A stretch of 64,000 nucleotides of DNA from Labia minor (lineage: Eukaryota; Arthropoda; Insecta; Dermaptera; Spongiphoridae). The notes under the pieces are model-generated. The model was not told the origin of the DNA. It was given only the letters and a program-made list of their open reading frames with translations, and made no database searches. The position numbers and the translations under genes are program-made. This document shows, piece by piece, positions 43,337 to 57,100 of the stretch (the first letter of the stretch is position 1; every line of letters begins with the position of its first letter). Where the stretch lies: positions 46,389,155 to 46,453,154 of the forward strand of contig OY720347.1 in NCBI GenBank assembly GCA_963082975.1, given 5' to 3'.

Positions 43337-45312
43337 GACTGGAATAAATATGCAGAAATACTAAACCAAAGCCTGGACATAAACTTACCTCTGACATATA
43401 GCCTTGACATTGACAAAGCAATCCACCATATAACCAATACTATACAAATGGCAGCACGTCTGTCAACACCAAAAATTACTCCCAAAGACTTAAACCAAGA
43501 CACACCAAAACACATTAAAGACTTAATAATTAAAAAATATAGGCTCAGACGACAATGGCAGACAAACAGATCCCCACACCTTAAAACGACAATTAATAAT
43601 TTATCTAAACAAATTGGGAATCTACTCAGAACTGAAAAGAATCAAAGCATTCAAAAGTATCTGAGAGACCTCACCCCTACTCATTCAACTGACTACTCTC
43701 TCTGGAAAGCGACAAAGAAACTTAAAAGACCAACTGAAAGAATTCCCCCACTACGTAGACAAAATAATGAATGGGCGAGGAGTGACATCGATAAGGCGAA
43801 TACATTCGCTAGTCACCTTTCTAACGTTAATACTCCTCTCCCACCAAAGGACACTCCACCTGTCAATAACTTTCAGGCGACACACCAATTCAAAACACAC
43901 AATTACTCAATGCCATTCCCCAAACTAATACAGACGTGTGAATTAAAAGGCATTATACGACAGACAATCAAAACTAAAAAGGCCCCGGGTAATGATCTAA
44001 TCTCAGGTAAAATGTTGAGGAACTTGCCTGATAAGGCAATCCTCTTTCTGACCCTCATATTTAACTCCATCTTTAGAGTGGGTCATTTCCCAACCCAGTG
44101 GAAAATAGCCCTGGTGAAAATGATCCTCAAGCCTGGGAAACCTCCTGAGGAGTCAAACTCGTATAGGCCTATTAGTCTTCTCTCTGCCATCTCTAAATTG
44201 TTCGAGAGGGTCTTTCTTTCTAGACTCCGTCCCTTTCTAATAGATTTAATCCCAATCAACCAATTCGGCTTTAGAGAGAAGCACGGCACTATTGAGCAAG
44301 TACATCGAATTGTTGATGTTATTCACAAAGACCTTGAAAACAAACGATACTGCTCAGCCGTGTTTCTTGATATATCTCAGGCTTTCGATAAAGTTTGGCA
44401 CGAGGGTCTACTTCCGAAGCTTTATGACATACTCCCGCTAATTTATTACAGGCTGATTCGTTCTTACCTCGATGGCAGAAGCTTTAGAGTTAAGATGAAT
44501 GACGCCATTAGTGAGGTTTATCCTGTTAGATCTGGAGTACCTCAGGGTAGTGTTTTGGGGCCTGTTTTGTATTTACTTTTTACAGCTGACTTGCCGACTA
44601 ACCCGAACATAACCACAGCGACCTTTGCTGACGACACCACTTTGCTCGCTTCACATAAAGACCAAATCGTGGCTTCTGCTATGCTCCAGGAAAGTCTGGA
44701 CCAATTAAGGCCTTGGCTTGAGAAATGGAGGATAGCACTTAACGAAGACAAATCTGCACACTTGACTTTTACTTTGAATAGACAGACCTGCCCCGGCGTA
44801 GATTTAGACAAACCCATTCCGACTAAAAGTACTGTAAAGTATCTCGGTATGCACCTTGACAGACGCCTAACGTGGGAGATGCACATCAAGTCAAAAAAGA
44901 AACAACTGAGACTTAAACTTAACAAATTATACTGGCTGCTCGGACAAAAATCTAAACTGACGATAGACAATAAACTTCTAATTTACAAAATGACCCTTAA
45001 ACCCATTTGGACCTATGGCATTCAGATGTGGGGGACCGCTAGCAAATCCAACAGAGACCTGATTCAGCGGTTTCAAAACAAAATACTTGACTGATAGTCG
45101 GTGCTCCTTGGTATGTCCCTAACAGAGTGATTCATAGGGACCTCGGAATGGATACAGTCGAAATGGAAATTAAAAATTACAGCCTTCGCTACAAAGACAG
45201 ACTCCTTAAACACCCTAATCCCAAAGCCCGACAACTATTAGACACACAAGGACAACTGAGACGACTCAAAAGACTCAAACCACAGGACTTGACAAGAGAC
45301 ATTAATAAATAG
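43337..45312 (+). pseudogene. Jockey ORF2 remnant of the second copy, one frameshift
   Basis: The frame starts at WNKYAEILNQSLD (just after the endonuclease domain) and includes the RT with FADDTTLLA. It runs open to a stop at 45094. Compared with the intact copy (KTLRLIVGA) one A is missing near 45089, giving KILD-stop; the rest continues in another frame as IHRDLGMDTVEMEIKNY to 45312. The endonuclease is absent, so it cannot support its own movement. Confidence 0.88.
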
Positions 45313-45545
45313 ACCCGCGATGGTGCCCTTGCTGGAATTAGCCATCAGGCTAATAATTCAGTGACATTCCCTTCTTCCTCCTCGACTATTTTCCCACCCA
45401 CACTTCCAATGACTCACTCTCCTTAACCTGCCCTATAATTTCCTTTTACCTCCCTCCCCCTTTTATTACTCTTTATTGTAAACCATGTATTATTGCCTTC
45501 GGGCAGGTGTACAAAATAAATGGATACTAAATAAAAAAAAAAAAA
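43339..45545 (+). mobile_element. Jockey LINE, second copy, 5'-truncated, with 14-bp target duplication
   Basis: Flanked by ATGTTTAAGGCTGA at 43325-43338 and 45546-45559 and ending in a 14-A tail. It keeps the last two thirds of ORF2 and the complete 3' UTR. Sequence is very close to the copy at 36894-40415, so both are recent. Confidence 0.92.
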
Positions 45546-45702
45546 ATGTTTAAGGCTGATCCAATCCTTAATCAGCATTGTATTAATAAATTTATGACTT
45601 ATCATATTTTAAAAGTGATCTGACTCAAAAAAATGATTTTAATTTCTGAAATCATAATATACCACATATTAAAATTCACAATATGTGCAACTAAAACATA
45701 AT

Positions 45703-47683
45703 AATAACCCGTAGGAGTTACGGCCAATAACCCTAATGACGAAGCGAAGTAAGGAAGGGCCCTCAGTCTCCGGTGGCTCGGTTGTCCCCGACCAAGGTAG
45801 TGGTCGGTCAAGATGCCGATAAAAGGGTGCTAGGGTAAGGTCAGGCTACCAGAAGAAAAAACGACAACTGCTAATATCCAATTATAATACCAGGACGCTA
45901 TCATCCATGGAGAAAGTTCAAGAGCTAGAGGAAGAATTTACACTTATCAATTGGGATATTCTTGAACTTTGCGAACTTAAAAGAAGAAGCGAAGATCAAA
46001 TGAATCTGAAATCAGGCCACCTGTTCCACTGGAGGTGTGGAGACGAGAAGGACGAGAAGGAAGGAAATGTGGGGTTTATCATTCACAAGAAACACATAAA
46101 TAGCATCATGCAAATTCATAGCACAAGCCTTAGAGTAATTTATCTCATATTAAAACTTAACAGCAGATATACCATGAAGGTGATCCAGGTGTATGCACCA
46201 ACTTCAGCAAGTACGGATGATGAAATAGAGACTTTATATGAAAATTATTCGTATTATACGGTCCTGATGGGCAACTTCAATGCTAAATTGGGCCACAAGA
46301 AAGATCTATGGGATACCACGGGTACGGCGTAAGAAACAAAAGAGGAACTATGCTCCTCAATTTCTCTTACGTAATACTCTATTCTCTATGAGCTTCTTTA
46401 AAAAGAGCCCTCAGAGAAATGGACCTTGGTCAGTCCCGAGAATGTTTTTGAAAACGAGATAACGAGATTACCAATAAGAAAGAAATTATCCACGATGTGA
46501 TGGTGCTAAATAAGTTCTCTATAGGCAGCGATCATAGATTGGTCAGTGCCAAAATAAATATCAATCTTGCTAAAGAAAGAAGCAAGATGATGAAAAATAG
46601 ATCTGCGCTAAATCCAGAGAAATTTAAAGAAATGGTTGAGACAAAACTCCGCTCCTTTGAGGGAAATTGGGAGCACCTCAATGTTGAAGCGCTGAATGAA
46701 TGTGTCGTAGGGACTCTAAGGGAAGCTGAAGGTCAGGGGCAACAGGATGAGCTAGCTTGGTGACAAAACAACTTATGCAAAGGAGAAGGGACCTAAGTGA
46801 GAAATATTTAGCAAATTTCATAGAGCTCAAAAAAGGAAATTTAACAGCAATGAAATCATCATAATCATAAATAAAGGGATGAAAGTTTTGAGAAAATCGC
46901 TTTCAGAAGGAAAGAAAAATATCTTTAGATTGAAAGACAAAAATGGAAGAAGAATATCTGACAGAAAAGGCATCATAGATATTTCTATGCTAATTATATA
47001 GTGATCAATCTAACAAACAAAAGAATCTGGTGAATATTCCCAAGATACAAAATCAAGAATCTGAAGAAATTCCTGATATTACGATATATCAGCTTTCTCA
47101 ATTTTAAAAGTTACTCATTAAAATATTAACAACCAGATTAACTTCAAAATTGGACTTTTATCAACCAAGAGAACAAGCGGGCTTTAGAGCGGGTTTTGAT
47201 ACCAACGATCAAATTCAAGTAATCATTGAAAAATGTGTAGAGTACAATAAACCATTAGTCCTTATATTTGTAGATTATGAGAATGAGTTTGACACTGTAA
47301 ATCAACATAAGATACTTCAAGCTCTTGTTGAATGTAGAATAGACCACCTATATATATCATTAATAAAAAGCATATATGAATATGCAAGCGCTTTTATAAG
47401 ACTCCAGGAAGACACCCCAGATTTTAAAATAGAAAGAGGAGTGAGAGAGGGCGATGTCATATCACCAAAATTGTTTACAACTCTCCTGGAATATATGTTT
47501 AAGAGGATCGATAAACTTAGCGATCTAGGAATAAACATAGATGGCGAGAAACTAAGTCACTTAAGATTCGCCGACGACATTGTTTTGATTGCTGATTGTT
47601 TCGGCTCTGCCAAAAGGATGCTGCAAAATCTCAACGAAGCATCAAGCCTTGTTGGTCTTAAGATTAACCCAAGTATTTTATTT
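45703..47683 (+). mobile_element. RTE-type LINE, 5' part with degenerate endonuclease and RT
   Basis: A GC-richer leader (45703-45900) runs into SNYNTRTLSSMEKVQELEEE, NWDILELCELKRR, VIQVYAPTSAS and LMGNFNAKLG, i.e. the RTE endonuclease. After a degraded stretch the RT follows from 47150: EQAGFRAGFDTNDQIQVI, FVDYENEFDTVNQHKIL, RGVREGDVISPKLFTTLLEY and RFADDIVLIADCF. Several frameshifts and stops separate the blocks and the 3' end is missing after 47683. The fragment at 19566-20175 carries the missing C-terminal region of this type. Confidence 0.8.
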
Positions 47684-47786
47684 ATTAAAATATTTTAGTT
47701 TTATTTTATAAATTCATATTTATTTTACTTTTTTATGTTGTTGGAAATTCAAATACAATTAGATATATCATATTATACCATACCAT

Positions 47787-47806
47787 TTATCAGATATCAT
47801 ATCAGA
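47787..47806 (+). promoter_or_regulatory. Conserved 20-bp block upstream of aminopeptidase B, GATA-like
   Basis: Identical to 10481-10500 upstream of copy A (TTATCAGATATCATATCAGA) although surrounding bases have diverged. It lies about 100 bases from the broken RTE LINE. Confidence 0.4.
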
Positions 47807-48117
47807 ATAGATAAAGCATTAATTTATTATAAGTAAATAATATAAAGTTAGTTTTGAAAAATAAACCATTGGAATAAAATGTATTCAAATTAATTTGCAA
47901 CTTAAATTAATACTTAATCAAATCAATATCAAGATCACTAACAAAACTATAAAAAAATTTAAAATATTCGAGAAAAAAGAAATTTTAATAAAAATTTAGT
48001 ATGAATTGGGTTGGACGCTAGACACATACCCACTGTGTATTGAATAATCATTTATATAAAAAATAAATATAAAATAGAATGATGGTATTATATTATGGTT
48101 ATTTTAATTTCTAGATA

Positions 48118-51100
48118 ATGAAGATTCTTTACAATTTTGTGGCTCTTCTTCTGTGGTGCAAATGTCTACATGGAGGGCCAATCAACAATCAAAAAACAGA
48201 TCTTAATTATCCTGAGCAGATATTCGATTATGATCTTAAGATAACAGAAATAGATTTAAAAGCTAAAAATTTTAAGGGTAATTTGGTTATGACATTTCAA
48301 ATAACTTCCGATAAAGCTACAGTGAATTTAAATGCCAATGATATAAAACTCGATACTGCTGATCCAAACATTGATACGCAAATACCATTTACGGAAATGG
48401 ATTGTACAGAGGCTGAAAATAAAGACTTTTGTACTGCTATCTGTACAGATTTTGAATCAACAGATATTTGTCAAAACTTGTATTGCAAGGATCCTAAAGA
48501 TCCTAAATGCAACATTATTTCATATTGCGGTGCAAATAATCATCCAGTTCAATGTAAAGGTCTTTGTTGTCTTAAAGATATAGACACTGGAGATTTATGT
48601 AAGGACTGTACATGTGAAGATGGTTCAAAGAATAATCTATGTAATGGTAAACCACCCGCGGTATCAATAAAAGATGTTCTCTTAGTACGGAAAGAAAGAA
48701 GTATCGTTGAGCCATATGTAGATGGAAATTTAAAAGGAAAAATTGAAAATAACATTCTTACCTTATCAAAAGATGGAAATTTTGACAAGACAAAATTATA
48801 TAAAATTACAATTCCATATTTAGGAAATTTACAGTCAACCGGAATGAAAGGATTCTATTACAGTGAAGATATCAATAAAACGTAAGTATTTATTTATTCA
48901 TTTATTTAATTATTCTTTTCTTTATAAAATTAATATTTGTAAGTAACATTTACAAAGAAATAAAAATGCGAAATTAATTATTTTCCAGTCCTCTTGCTGC
49001 CACTCAATTTGAGCCCTATGATGCCAGTTATGCCTATCCCTGTGCTAATGAACCAAATTTGAAAGCCCATTTCAAATTAACTGTAACACTTACTGAAGCA
49101 TTGACCGGTTATAATGTCATTTCTAATATGAAAAAGGTTGAAAAAACTCCAGCAGATCCTAAGTAAGTTTAATTATTGATTTATTTCAATAGTTTAATAT
49201 AAACTTTTAATATATTTTTGTAATGAACTCAAATAAGTTCGATTTCTTTGAATTTATTAAAAATTTATTTTTTTTATTACAGAATTTTTGAGTTCAACCG
49301 CACACCACCCATTTCTAATTATCTAACTGCCTGGGTAGTTTCTAAATTTGTGTCCACTTCATCTGGTGATTCGAAATACAATGTTTATGCTTCCGAAGAT
49401 CCTTCAGTAAAAGGAAAAAATGCCTTGGAATTTGCTCCTCAAGTGATTGCAAAATTGGTTGAATTTACTGGTATCGATTATTTTACTAACATGAACATGA
49501 ATAAACTCGACTTAGTAGCATTGCCAGAATTATCTTTTAGTGGAATGGAAAACTGGGGTTTGATAACGTATCGGTAAATATATTAAAAAATTTACTATGT
49601 TTTAATAAGATACACATTTAATTTTCAAATTTAATTATTTTAAATTAAATATTTTTTTTTTCAAATTTTAGGATTATAATAAAATTAGATAAAATATCAC
49701 TTTTGAAAGTCACTTCTGTATTGATACTATACATAAAAAATCAAATTGAAGTGAATTTTTAAATTGATATCATTTTTAAAATGAAACTTATTTAATTTTA
49801 ATGTGACATCAAATGATTAGTAGAAGTAACCATTTTCTTTTAATTTAGATTCAAGCCTGTTTTACCAATGTCTTCGGCACATGATCTTCATTATCTTCTT
49901 TTCCTTCAAATCCTTTGATTCATAATTCGAGATCTGTCATTAGTCGTCACCCGTGTTATCCGTTTAATTCGGTAGTTTTTCATTGATTCTTTGAACATTC
50001 TATGTTTTTAACCTCAATAGGATTCTCCTCCTATTTCGAATTCGGACCTAAGACAGGCTATCACTAATAGTAAAGATATGTATTAATTATTTAAAATTTG
50101 TACAATTTCTTTGTTTTTATAATAGGGGCGAAGCAATTTTATATGACGAGCTAATGATGACGTCATCGACCCTTCAAAGCGTTTATACTATAATATCTCA
50201 TGAATTCACTCATCAATGGTTTGGCGACTATGTAACTCCGATTAATTGGGGCCAGCTTTGGCTTAATGAAGGATTCGCCACGTATTTTGAATACTTGCTG
50301 GATACACAATTGGTCTATCATTTTACTTTATATTATTAATATTAACATTAATATATTGAAAAATTAAATATCTATTACACATATAAATGTCAATTATATA
50401 TTTTTTTAATTTTATTCAATCAATTAAAATTAGAATCAGAGAGAGATGATTTCAAATAAAATAACATAGACCTGTCCCTCGTTTTACACGGTACTTTTTT
50501 TACACGATTTCGATTTTACATGTTCATAAATTAACGGATTTCAAATAAGTTGGAGTGTTTCCACTCGACTATCTCGAAATTTGAATTGGATTAAATAACA
50601 TTAAATTAAATTTAATTATTCAAATTATAAATTAAAATTAATAAATAATATTTATTAAACCAGTGCGTGTTTGACTCTTTGTTGATGGTACCAAGTCACG
50701 TGCTAGCGTGATTTGCAGTGTTAAATAAGTTGACCTGTGGCCAGGTCCGAACCGACCGACGGTTTGAAGTAAATTAATTTCCAGCTACAGAAACAATTTC
50801 AAATAATTTTAATATATCTATTAATGTAATAAAAAACAGATATGGATAGAACATAAATATTTTTAATTTTATTTTATTTATAATATATAGCTGAAGTAGC
50901 CGGCGTTACCCGGCGTTACCCAAGGCTGTGACGTCATGAAGGGCTGGGTGACGTCATATAATTTTAAATTAAGAAAAACATAATGAAGATGATTTTTCCC
51001 GAGGATAAAACCAATACATTCGTGGTGATATGTAAAAAAATCTCCTTATGTGAAATTTGGTGCGAAAATAACCCTTCCCTTCTTATCGTCGATCGCTAAT

Positions 51101-54100
51101 ACTACCACTTCCGGTTTCCGGATTTGTACCAAAAGTTGATCAATTCATCCCACTGATGCATTAAGTAAAGATACCAAATTTCATCAAAATCGGTTGAGCC
51201 GTTCAGGCTGTACACATTTATACGGACAGACGGAAGGACGGACGGACGCACGGACAGACATCATGCTAAAAATACTTTTTTCTGTTAAGAAAATGCATGA
51301 TTCGTGGTGATATATAAAAAAATCTCCTCATGTGAAATTTGGTGTGAATATAACCCTTCCCTTCCTATCGTCGATCGCTAATACTACCACTTCCGGTTTC
51401 CGGATTTGCACCAAAAGTTGATCAATTCATCCCACTGATGCATTAAGTAAATATACCAAATTTCATCAAAATCGGTTGAGCCGTTCAGGCTGTACACATC
51501 TATACGGACGGACGGACGGACGGACGAACGGAACACTTCCGGTTTCCGGATTTGCACCAAAAGTTGATCAATTCATCCCACTGATGCATTAAGTAAATAT
51601 ACCAAATTTCATCAAAATCGGTTGAGCCGTTCAGGCTGTACACATCTATACGGACGGACGGACGGACGGACGGACCACTTCCGGTTTCCGGATTTGCACC
51701 AAAAGTTGATCAATTCATCCCACTGATGCATTAAGTAAATATACCAAATTTCATCAAAATCGGTTGAGCCGTTCAGGCTGTACACATCTATACGGACGGA
51801 CGGACGGACGGACGGACGGACAGACATCATGCTAAAAATACTTTTTTCTGATAAGAAAATGCATGATTCGTGGAGATATGTAAAAATCTCCACATGTGAA
51901 ATTTGGTGTGAAAACAATACCTCCCTTACTATCGTCGGTCGGTAAAAATTAATTCCGGTACTTTCACTGACTCAATCAAGCTGAAATTTTATATATAGCA
52001 GTTATAAAACTGCTATATATAAACAATTATTATATCTTTATTTTTACGGTCACTTTAGAGGAAAAAAATCAAAACTTTGTAAGTAATGACCCCCTACCGG
52101 TTGAGCTACATTTCTCAAAAGTTGATAGAAAATTACGCATTTTGAATAATGCCTGTGTACCAAATTTCATGATTCTAGCTCAAGCCGTTTTTGCGTAATC
52201 TTGTCTATATATATACACACACACACACGCGCGCGCGCACACACAGACAGACAGACAGACATTTTTCTTAACCCTAGTGAAAACGATTCAGGAACCTTCA
52301 AAACGTATAAAACTCTCGACATCGAAAATTTTCGTGATCGCATTTATATTCTTATATTTTTACCGACCGACGATAGTAAGGGAGGTATTGTTTTCACACC
52401 AAATTTCACATGTGGAGATTTTTACATATCTCCACGAATCATGCATTTTCTTAACAGAAAAAAGTATTTTTAGCATGATGTCTGTCCGTCCGTCCGTCCG
52501 TCCGTATAGATGTGTACAGCCTGAACGGCTCAACCGATTTTGATGAAATTTGGTATATTTACTTAATGCATCAGTGGGATGAATTGATCAACTTTTGGTG
52601 CAAATCCGGAAACCGGAAGTGGTCCGTCCGTCCGTCCGTCCGTCCGTATAGATGTGTACAGCCTGAACGGCTCAACCGATTTTGATGAAATTTGGTATAT
52701 TTACTTAATGCATCAGTGGGATGAATTGATCAACTTTTGGTGCAAATCCGGAAACCGGAAGTGGTCCGTCCGTCCGTCCGTCCGTATAGATGTGTACAGC
52801 CTGAACGGCTCAACCGATTTTGATGAAATTTGGTATATTTACTTAATGCATCAGTGGGATGAATTGATCAACTTTTGGTGCAAATCCGGAAACCGGAAGT
52901 GGTCCGTCCGTCCGTCCGTCCGTATAGATGTGTACAGCCTGAACGGCTCAACCGATTTTGATGAAATTTGGTATATTTACTTACTGCATCAGTGGGATGA
53001 ATTGATCAACTTTTGGTGCAAATCCGGAAACCGGAAGTGGTAGTATTAGCGATCGACGATAGGAAGGGAAGGGTTATTTTCACACCAAATTTCACATGAG
53101 GAGATTTTTTTATATATCACCACGAATCATGCATTTTCTTAACAGAAAAAAGTATTTTTAGCATGATGTCTGTCCGTGCGTCCGTCCGTCCTTCCGTCTG
53201 TCCGTATAAATGTGTACAGCCTGAACGGCTCAACCGATTTTGATGAAATTTGGTATCTTTACTTAAGTGGGATGAATTGATCAACTTTTGGTACAAATCC
53301 GGAAACCGGAAGTGGTAGTATTAGCGATCGACGATAAGAAGGGAAGGGTTATTTTCGCACCAAATTTCACATAAGGAGATTTTTTTACATATCACCACGA
53401 ATGTATTGGTTTTATCCTCGGGAAAAATCATCTTCATTATGTTTTTCTTAATTTAAAATTATATGACGTCACCCAGCCCTTCATGACGTCACAGCCTTGG
53501 GTAACGCCGGGTAACGCCGGCTACTTCAGCTATATATTATAAATAAAATAAAATTAAAAATATTTATGTTCTATCCATATCTGTTTTTTATTACATTAAT
53601 AGATATATTAAAATTATTTGAAATTGTTTCTGTAGCTGGAAATTAATTTACTTCAAATCGTCGGTCGGTTCGGACCTGGCCACAGGTCAACTTATTTCTT
53701 CTTAATATAGAATGAATTAAATTCTATATTAAGTACTTACATATACTATCTAATAAAATAATAAAAGAATTAAAATATGATTGAATTATCCACATTTTAA
53801 TGTTTTTCGTTTTACACGGTTTTAACATAGAAAATTTAAGATTTCGATTTCCACGGTTGTGTTCGGAACCAATCTTCCATGTAAAACGGGGGACAGGTGT
53901 ATTTTATTTTAATTAATTCTTCAAAAAAAAAAATAAACTAAATAATTTAATTTTACGGATCATAAATGATTTCATGACCACTATAAAAATAATTTAGGTA
54001 TTATAATTTTTTTAAGTACTTATTGTTAGATGAATAACATAGATCATTGATAACCGCCCTGATGAACAATAAAGAAACAATCAGTTTTTATTATTTATAT

Positions 54101-57100
54101 TTTATCCGAAAGAAAGGTATCGAAAAAAAAATATTTTTAAAATTGTTATCAATGCTCTAAAGACAATTTCACAAGTTGAATAAATTAAAATAAATATTCT
54201 AAAATAAGCCACATTCACATTTCATTATTAATATTAATAATATCTAGTAAAAGTATCAAATTTATGAATGAAATTATTTTAATACAGAAAAAGGACTCAC
54301 AATTAGAACAACAATTTGTGGCTGACGTAGTGAGAGGAGGTTTTAAAATTGATAGTAAAACCACAGCTCGATCAATGACAATTACAGATTTACCAAGTAA
54401 CCCAAATGATATTTTTGATGCTGTCTCTTATGATAAAGGTAATAAGAATATTAATCCAAAGATATAAATGTTTAATTAAATTGAATTATTTTATAATACA
54501 TATATAGGAGGCTTTATTTAAGAAAAAATTTAATATAGATGGCGCACTGAGTTGGCCTGGGTATTCCCACATTTAAGTGAGATATGTCAGGGGTCGGCAA
54601 CCTTTTTCAATAGTCGGGCACATTTCTGAAATAATATAACAGGAGTGGGCACACTTGGTGATACTAAGAGCCATATTGAAAAATCGAAAATGTTTAAGAG
54701 CACCTGGTACCCGCGGGCACCTGGTTGCCGACCCCTGAGATATATGATCTACATCATCTTCTTTTCCTTCGAATTCCTTTATTCATAATTTGTGATCAGT
54801 CATTAGTCGTCACCTGTGTTATCCATCCGTTCAATTCGGTAGTTTTTTTATTAATTCTTTTTGAACATTCTGTTTTTAACCATATTAAAATGAAATTTAT
54901 AAAAAATGGCTTCGGACACGAACGTCTTCAAATTATTGAATTGTTTTATGAATATCAGCGTTCAGTAAAAAGTGTTTTTGGGAAATTTTATGATTTACAT
55001 ATGAAATCGCTATTTCAGTCAAATTATTAAAAAATTTCGAAAGACTGGTTCGGTGAAGCTCATAAATGTAAAAAACACAATGGAAAAGAAATGAAAATGA
55101 TGCTGAAGATCCTTAAATAACCATTAGACGACATTAGGATAATGAGAGATGATAACCAAATTTTTATGGTCTGAATAATAAATATTGATATATAGGTTTT
55201 AAATAGATAAGTTTAAATATCATTATAATTCGAACAATAAAAAAGATTAATCACAATTTTTAGAACAATAAAAAATATTTTAAAATTTTTTTAGCTGGTT
55301 CCGTCCTTTACATGTTTAAAAACGTTTTAACTGCGGACAAATTTAAAACAGCATTGTCAAATTATTTAAAAGAGTAAGTTATTATAAATCAGAATATAAA
55401 ATTATGATTATTTTATATATTATATAAATATATCATTTTACAGTAACGCATTTGGAGTCGGCGATGAAACAAAATTATTTACAAAATTTACAGAAGCTTA
55501 TGGAAATGCTGCGGTCAATAATGATTTTTTTTCAAGCTGGACTAATCAAGCTGGATATCCTTTGGTCTCTGCTACAATCAAAGATAAAAAAATTTCTATA
55601 ACTCAAGTAAGTCCTTCTAATTTAATATTAAAATAGGGCTTTTATTTAAAGGCAGACACAAAGAGAACGGATTTCGACCTTATGGTGTCTTTTTAATACA
55701 CTTTATTTAACTCACACTGTCAGTTTGTCCCGCGGTTTGTCCGTTTGTTTGTCCGCGGCATTTTATAATCGATATTTCAACAACTTCCCGTCATTCAATC
55801 AACTTGAAATTTTGCATACGCGCTTGCTCCTGCTAATAATACACGAATCAATTGAAAAATCCACTGAATTATTTATCTATTAGTGGTAATTAATTAACTA
55901 AACTTTCATATGCGGAATATGGAAAGTTCACTATTTCAATCATAGATGGCGATAGCAGTTCTAGAGGCGCTGAATACGACTAAAAAGTATAAAATAAATT
56001 TAAGTAAAAAGAAATATTTTTAAAAAACACACTTTAATTAAAATTGCACTAAAAAGTAAAAAATAAAATCACTGTAAAGTGTGTGCGCTCAAATTATAAT
56101 AACACCGTAAAACATTTGCTTCCATTTGGAACAGTGATTTTATTTTTTACTTTTTAGTGCAATTTTAATTAAAGTGTGTTTTTTAAAAATATTTCTTTTT
56201 ACTTAAATTTTTTCAGTTGCATTTAATATATTATTTATTACCACCTACACAAGGGTAAAAAATTATGGGTATACTTATCTATTTATCCTTTCGAGAAACC
56301 ATTCAGCAAGAGAGCCGATTTTAGCCGATTGGGATGGATCGTGTTGGTGTAGGCCGTGAACTCAGTTAGGCTTTTATTACCATGTGGCCATATGATTAGA
56401 ATATCATCCACATATCAATATGTCTCAAAATAGGGTTTTTATTTAAAGGCAGACATAAAGAGAACGGATTTCGGCCTTCTGGAATCTGTTTTCAATTGCA
56501 TATAATATACTTTTTATTACCACCTACTAGGGTGAAAAATTATGAGGTATACTTATGTTTCTTTACCACAGAAACGGTATCTTGACGTAGATGCAACAAG
56601 AGATGAAATATGGCCTATTCCAATTAAAGTGAAAACGAAAACAGGTGATGTCTCAACAAGTATTTTAAAAAAACAAAAAGAGGCTCAGGAAATTGTAATA
56701 CCAGATGAAAAATGGAATGATGGAGATTGGTATTTGATCAATTACAATCAATACGGTAAATAATGAAGGAAATAAATGTTATTAAAAAACTAAATTAAAT
56801 AATGATGATAATAATAATAACTTTACATATATTGAAGGTTACTATCGAGTAAATTATGAAGTCGACAACTGGAAGAATGTAATCATCCAACTGAAAACTA
56901 AACATGATCTTTTTGATCCTTTGACGAGAATTCAATTGGTGGATGATTTATTAGAATTATCAAAAAAAGGAGAAGTATCTTATGAACTTAGTTTAAACAT
57001 GATTTCGTATTTGAAAAGTGAAAAAGAATATGGACCGTGGAGAGCTGCAATTACTCAATTAAATGATTTATTTACTAAACTTCCAACCGGAGAAACCAAA

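Larger units (their letters stand above)
50469..53899. mobile_element. Pogo/Tigger-like inverted-repeat element in intron 4 of copy B, holding nested elements
   Basis: Left end GACCTGTCCCTCGTTTTACA and right end TGTAAAACGGGGGACAGGTG are inverted repeats flanked by TA (50467-50468 and 53900-53901). The end resembles Tigger/pogo ends (CAGxxxTxCCTCGTTTTA). Its own DNA is only a few hundred bases (50469-50547 and 53695-53899); the rest is family B (50548-52357) and HINE copies A5 and A6. Confidence 0.6.

Noticed and set aside
50313-50339. Read-through of exon 4 of copy B (VYHFTLYY stop)
   Set aside because: Ends at a stop at once; the combined length of exons 4 and 5 equals copy A only if exon 4 ends at 50312, despite the weak donor.
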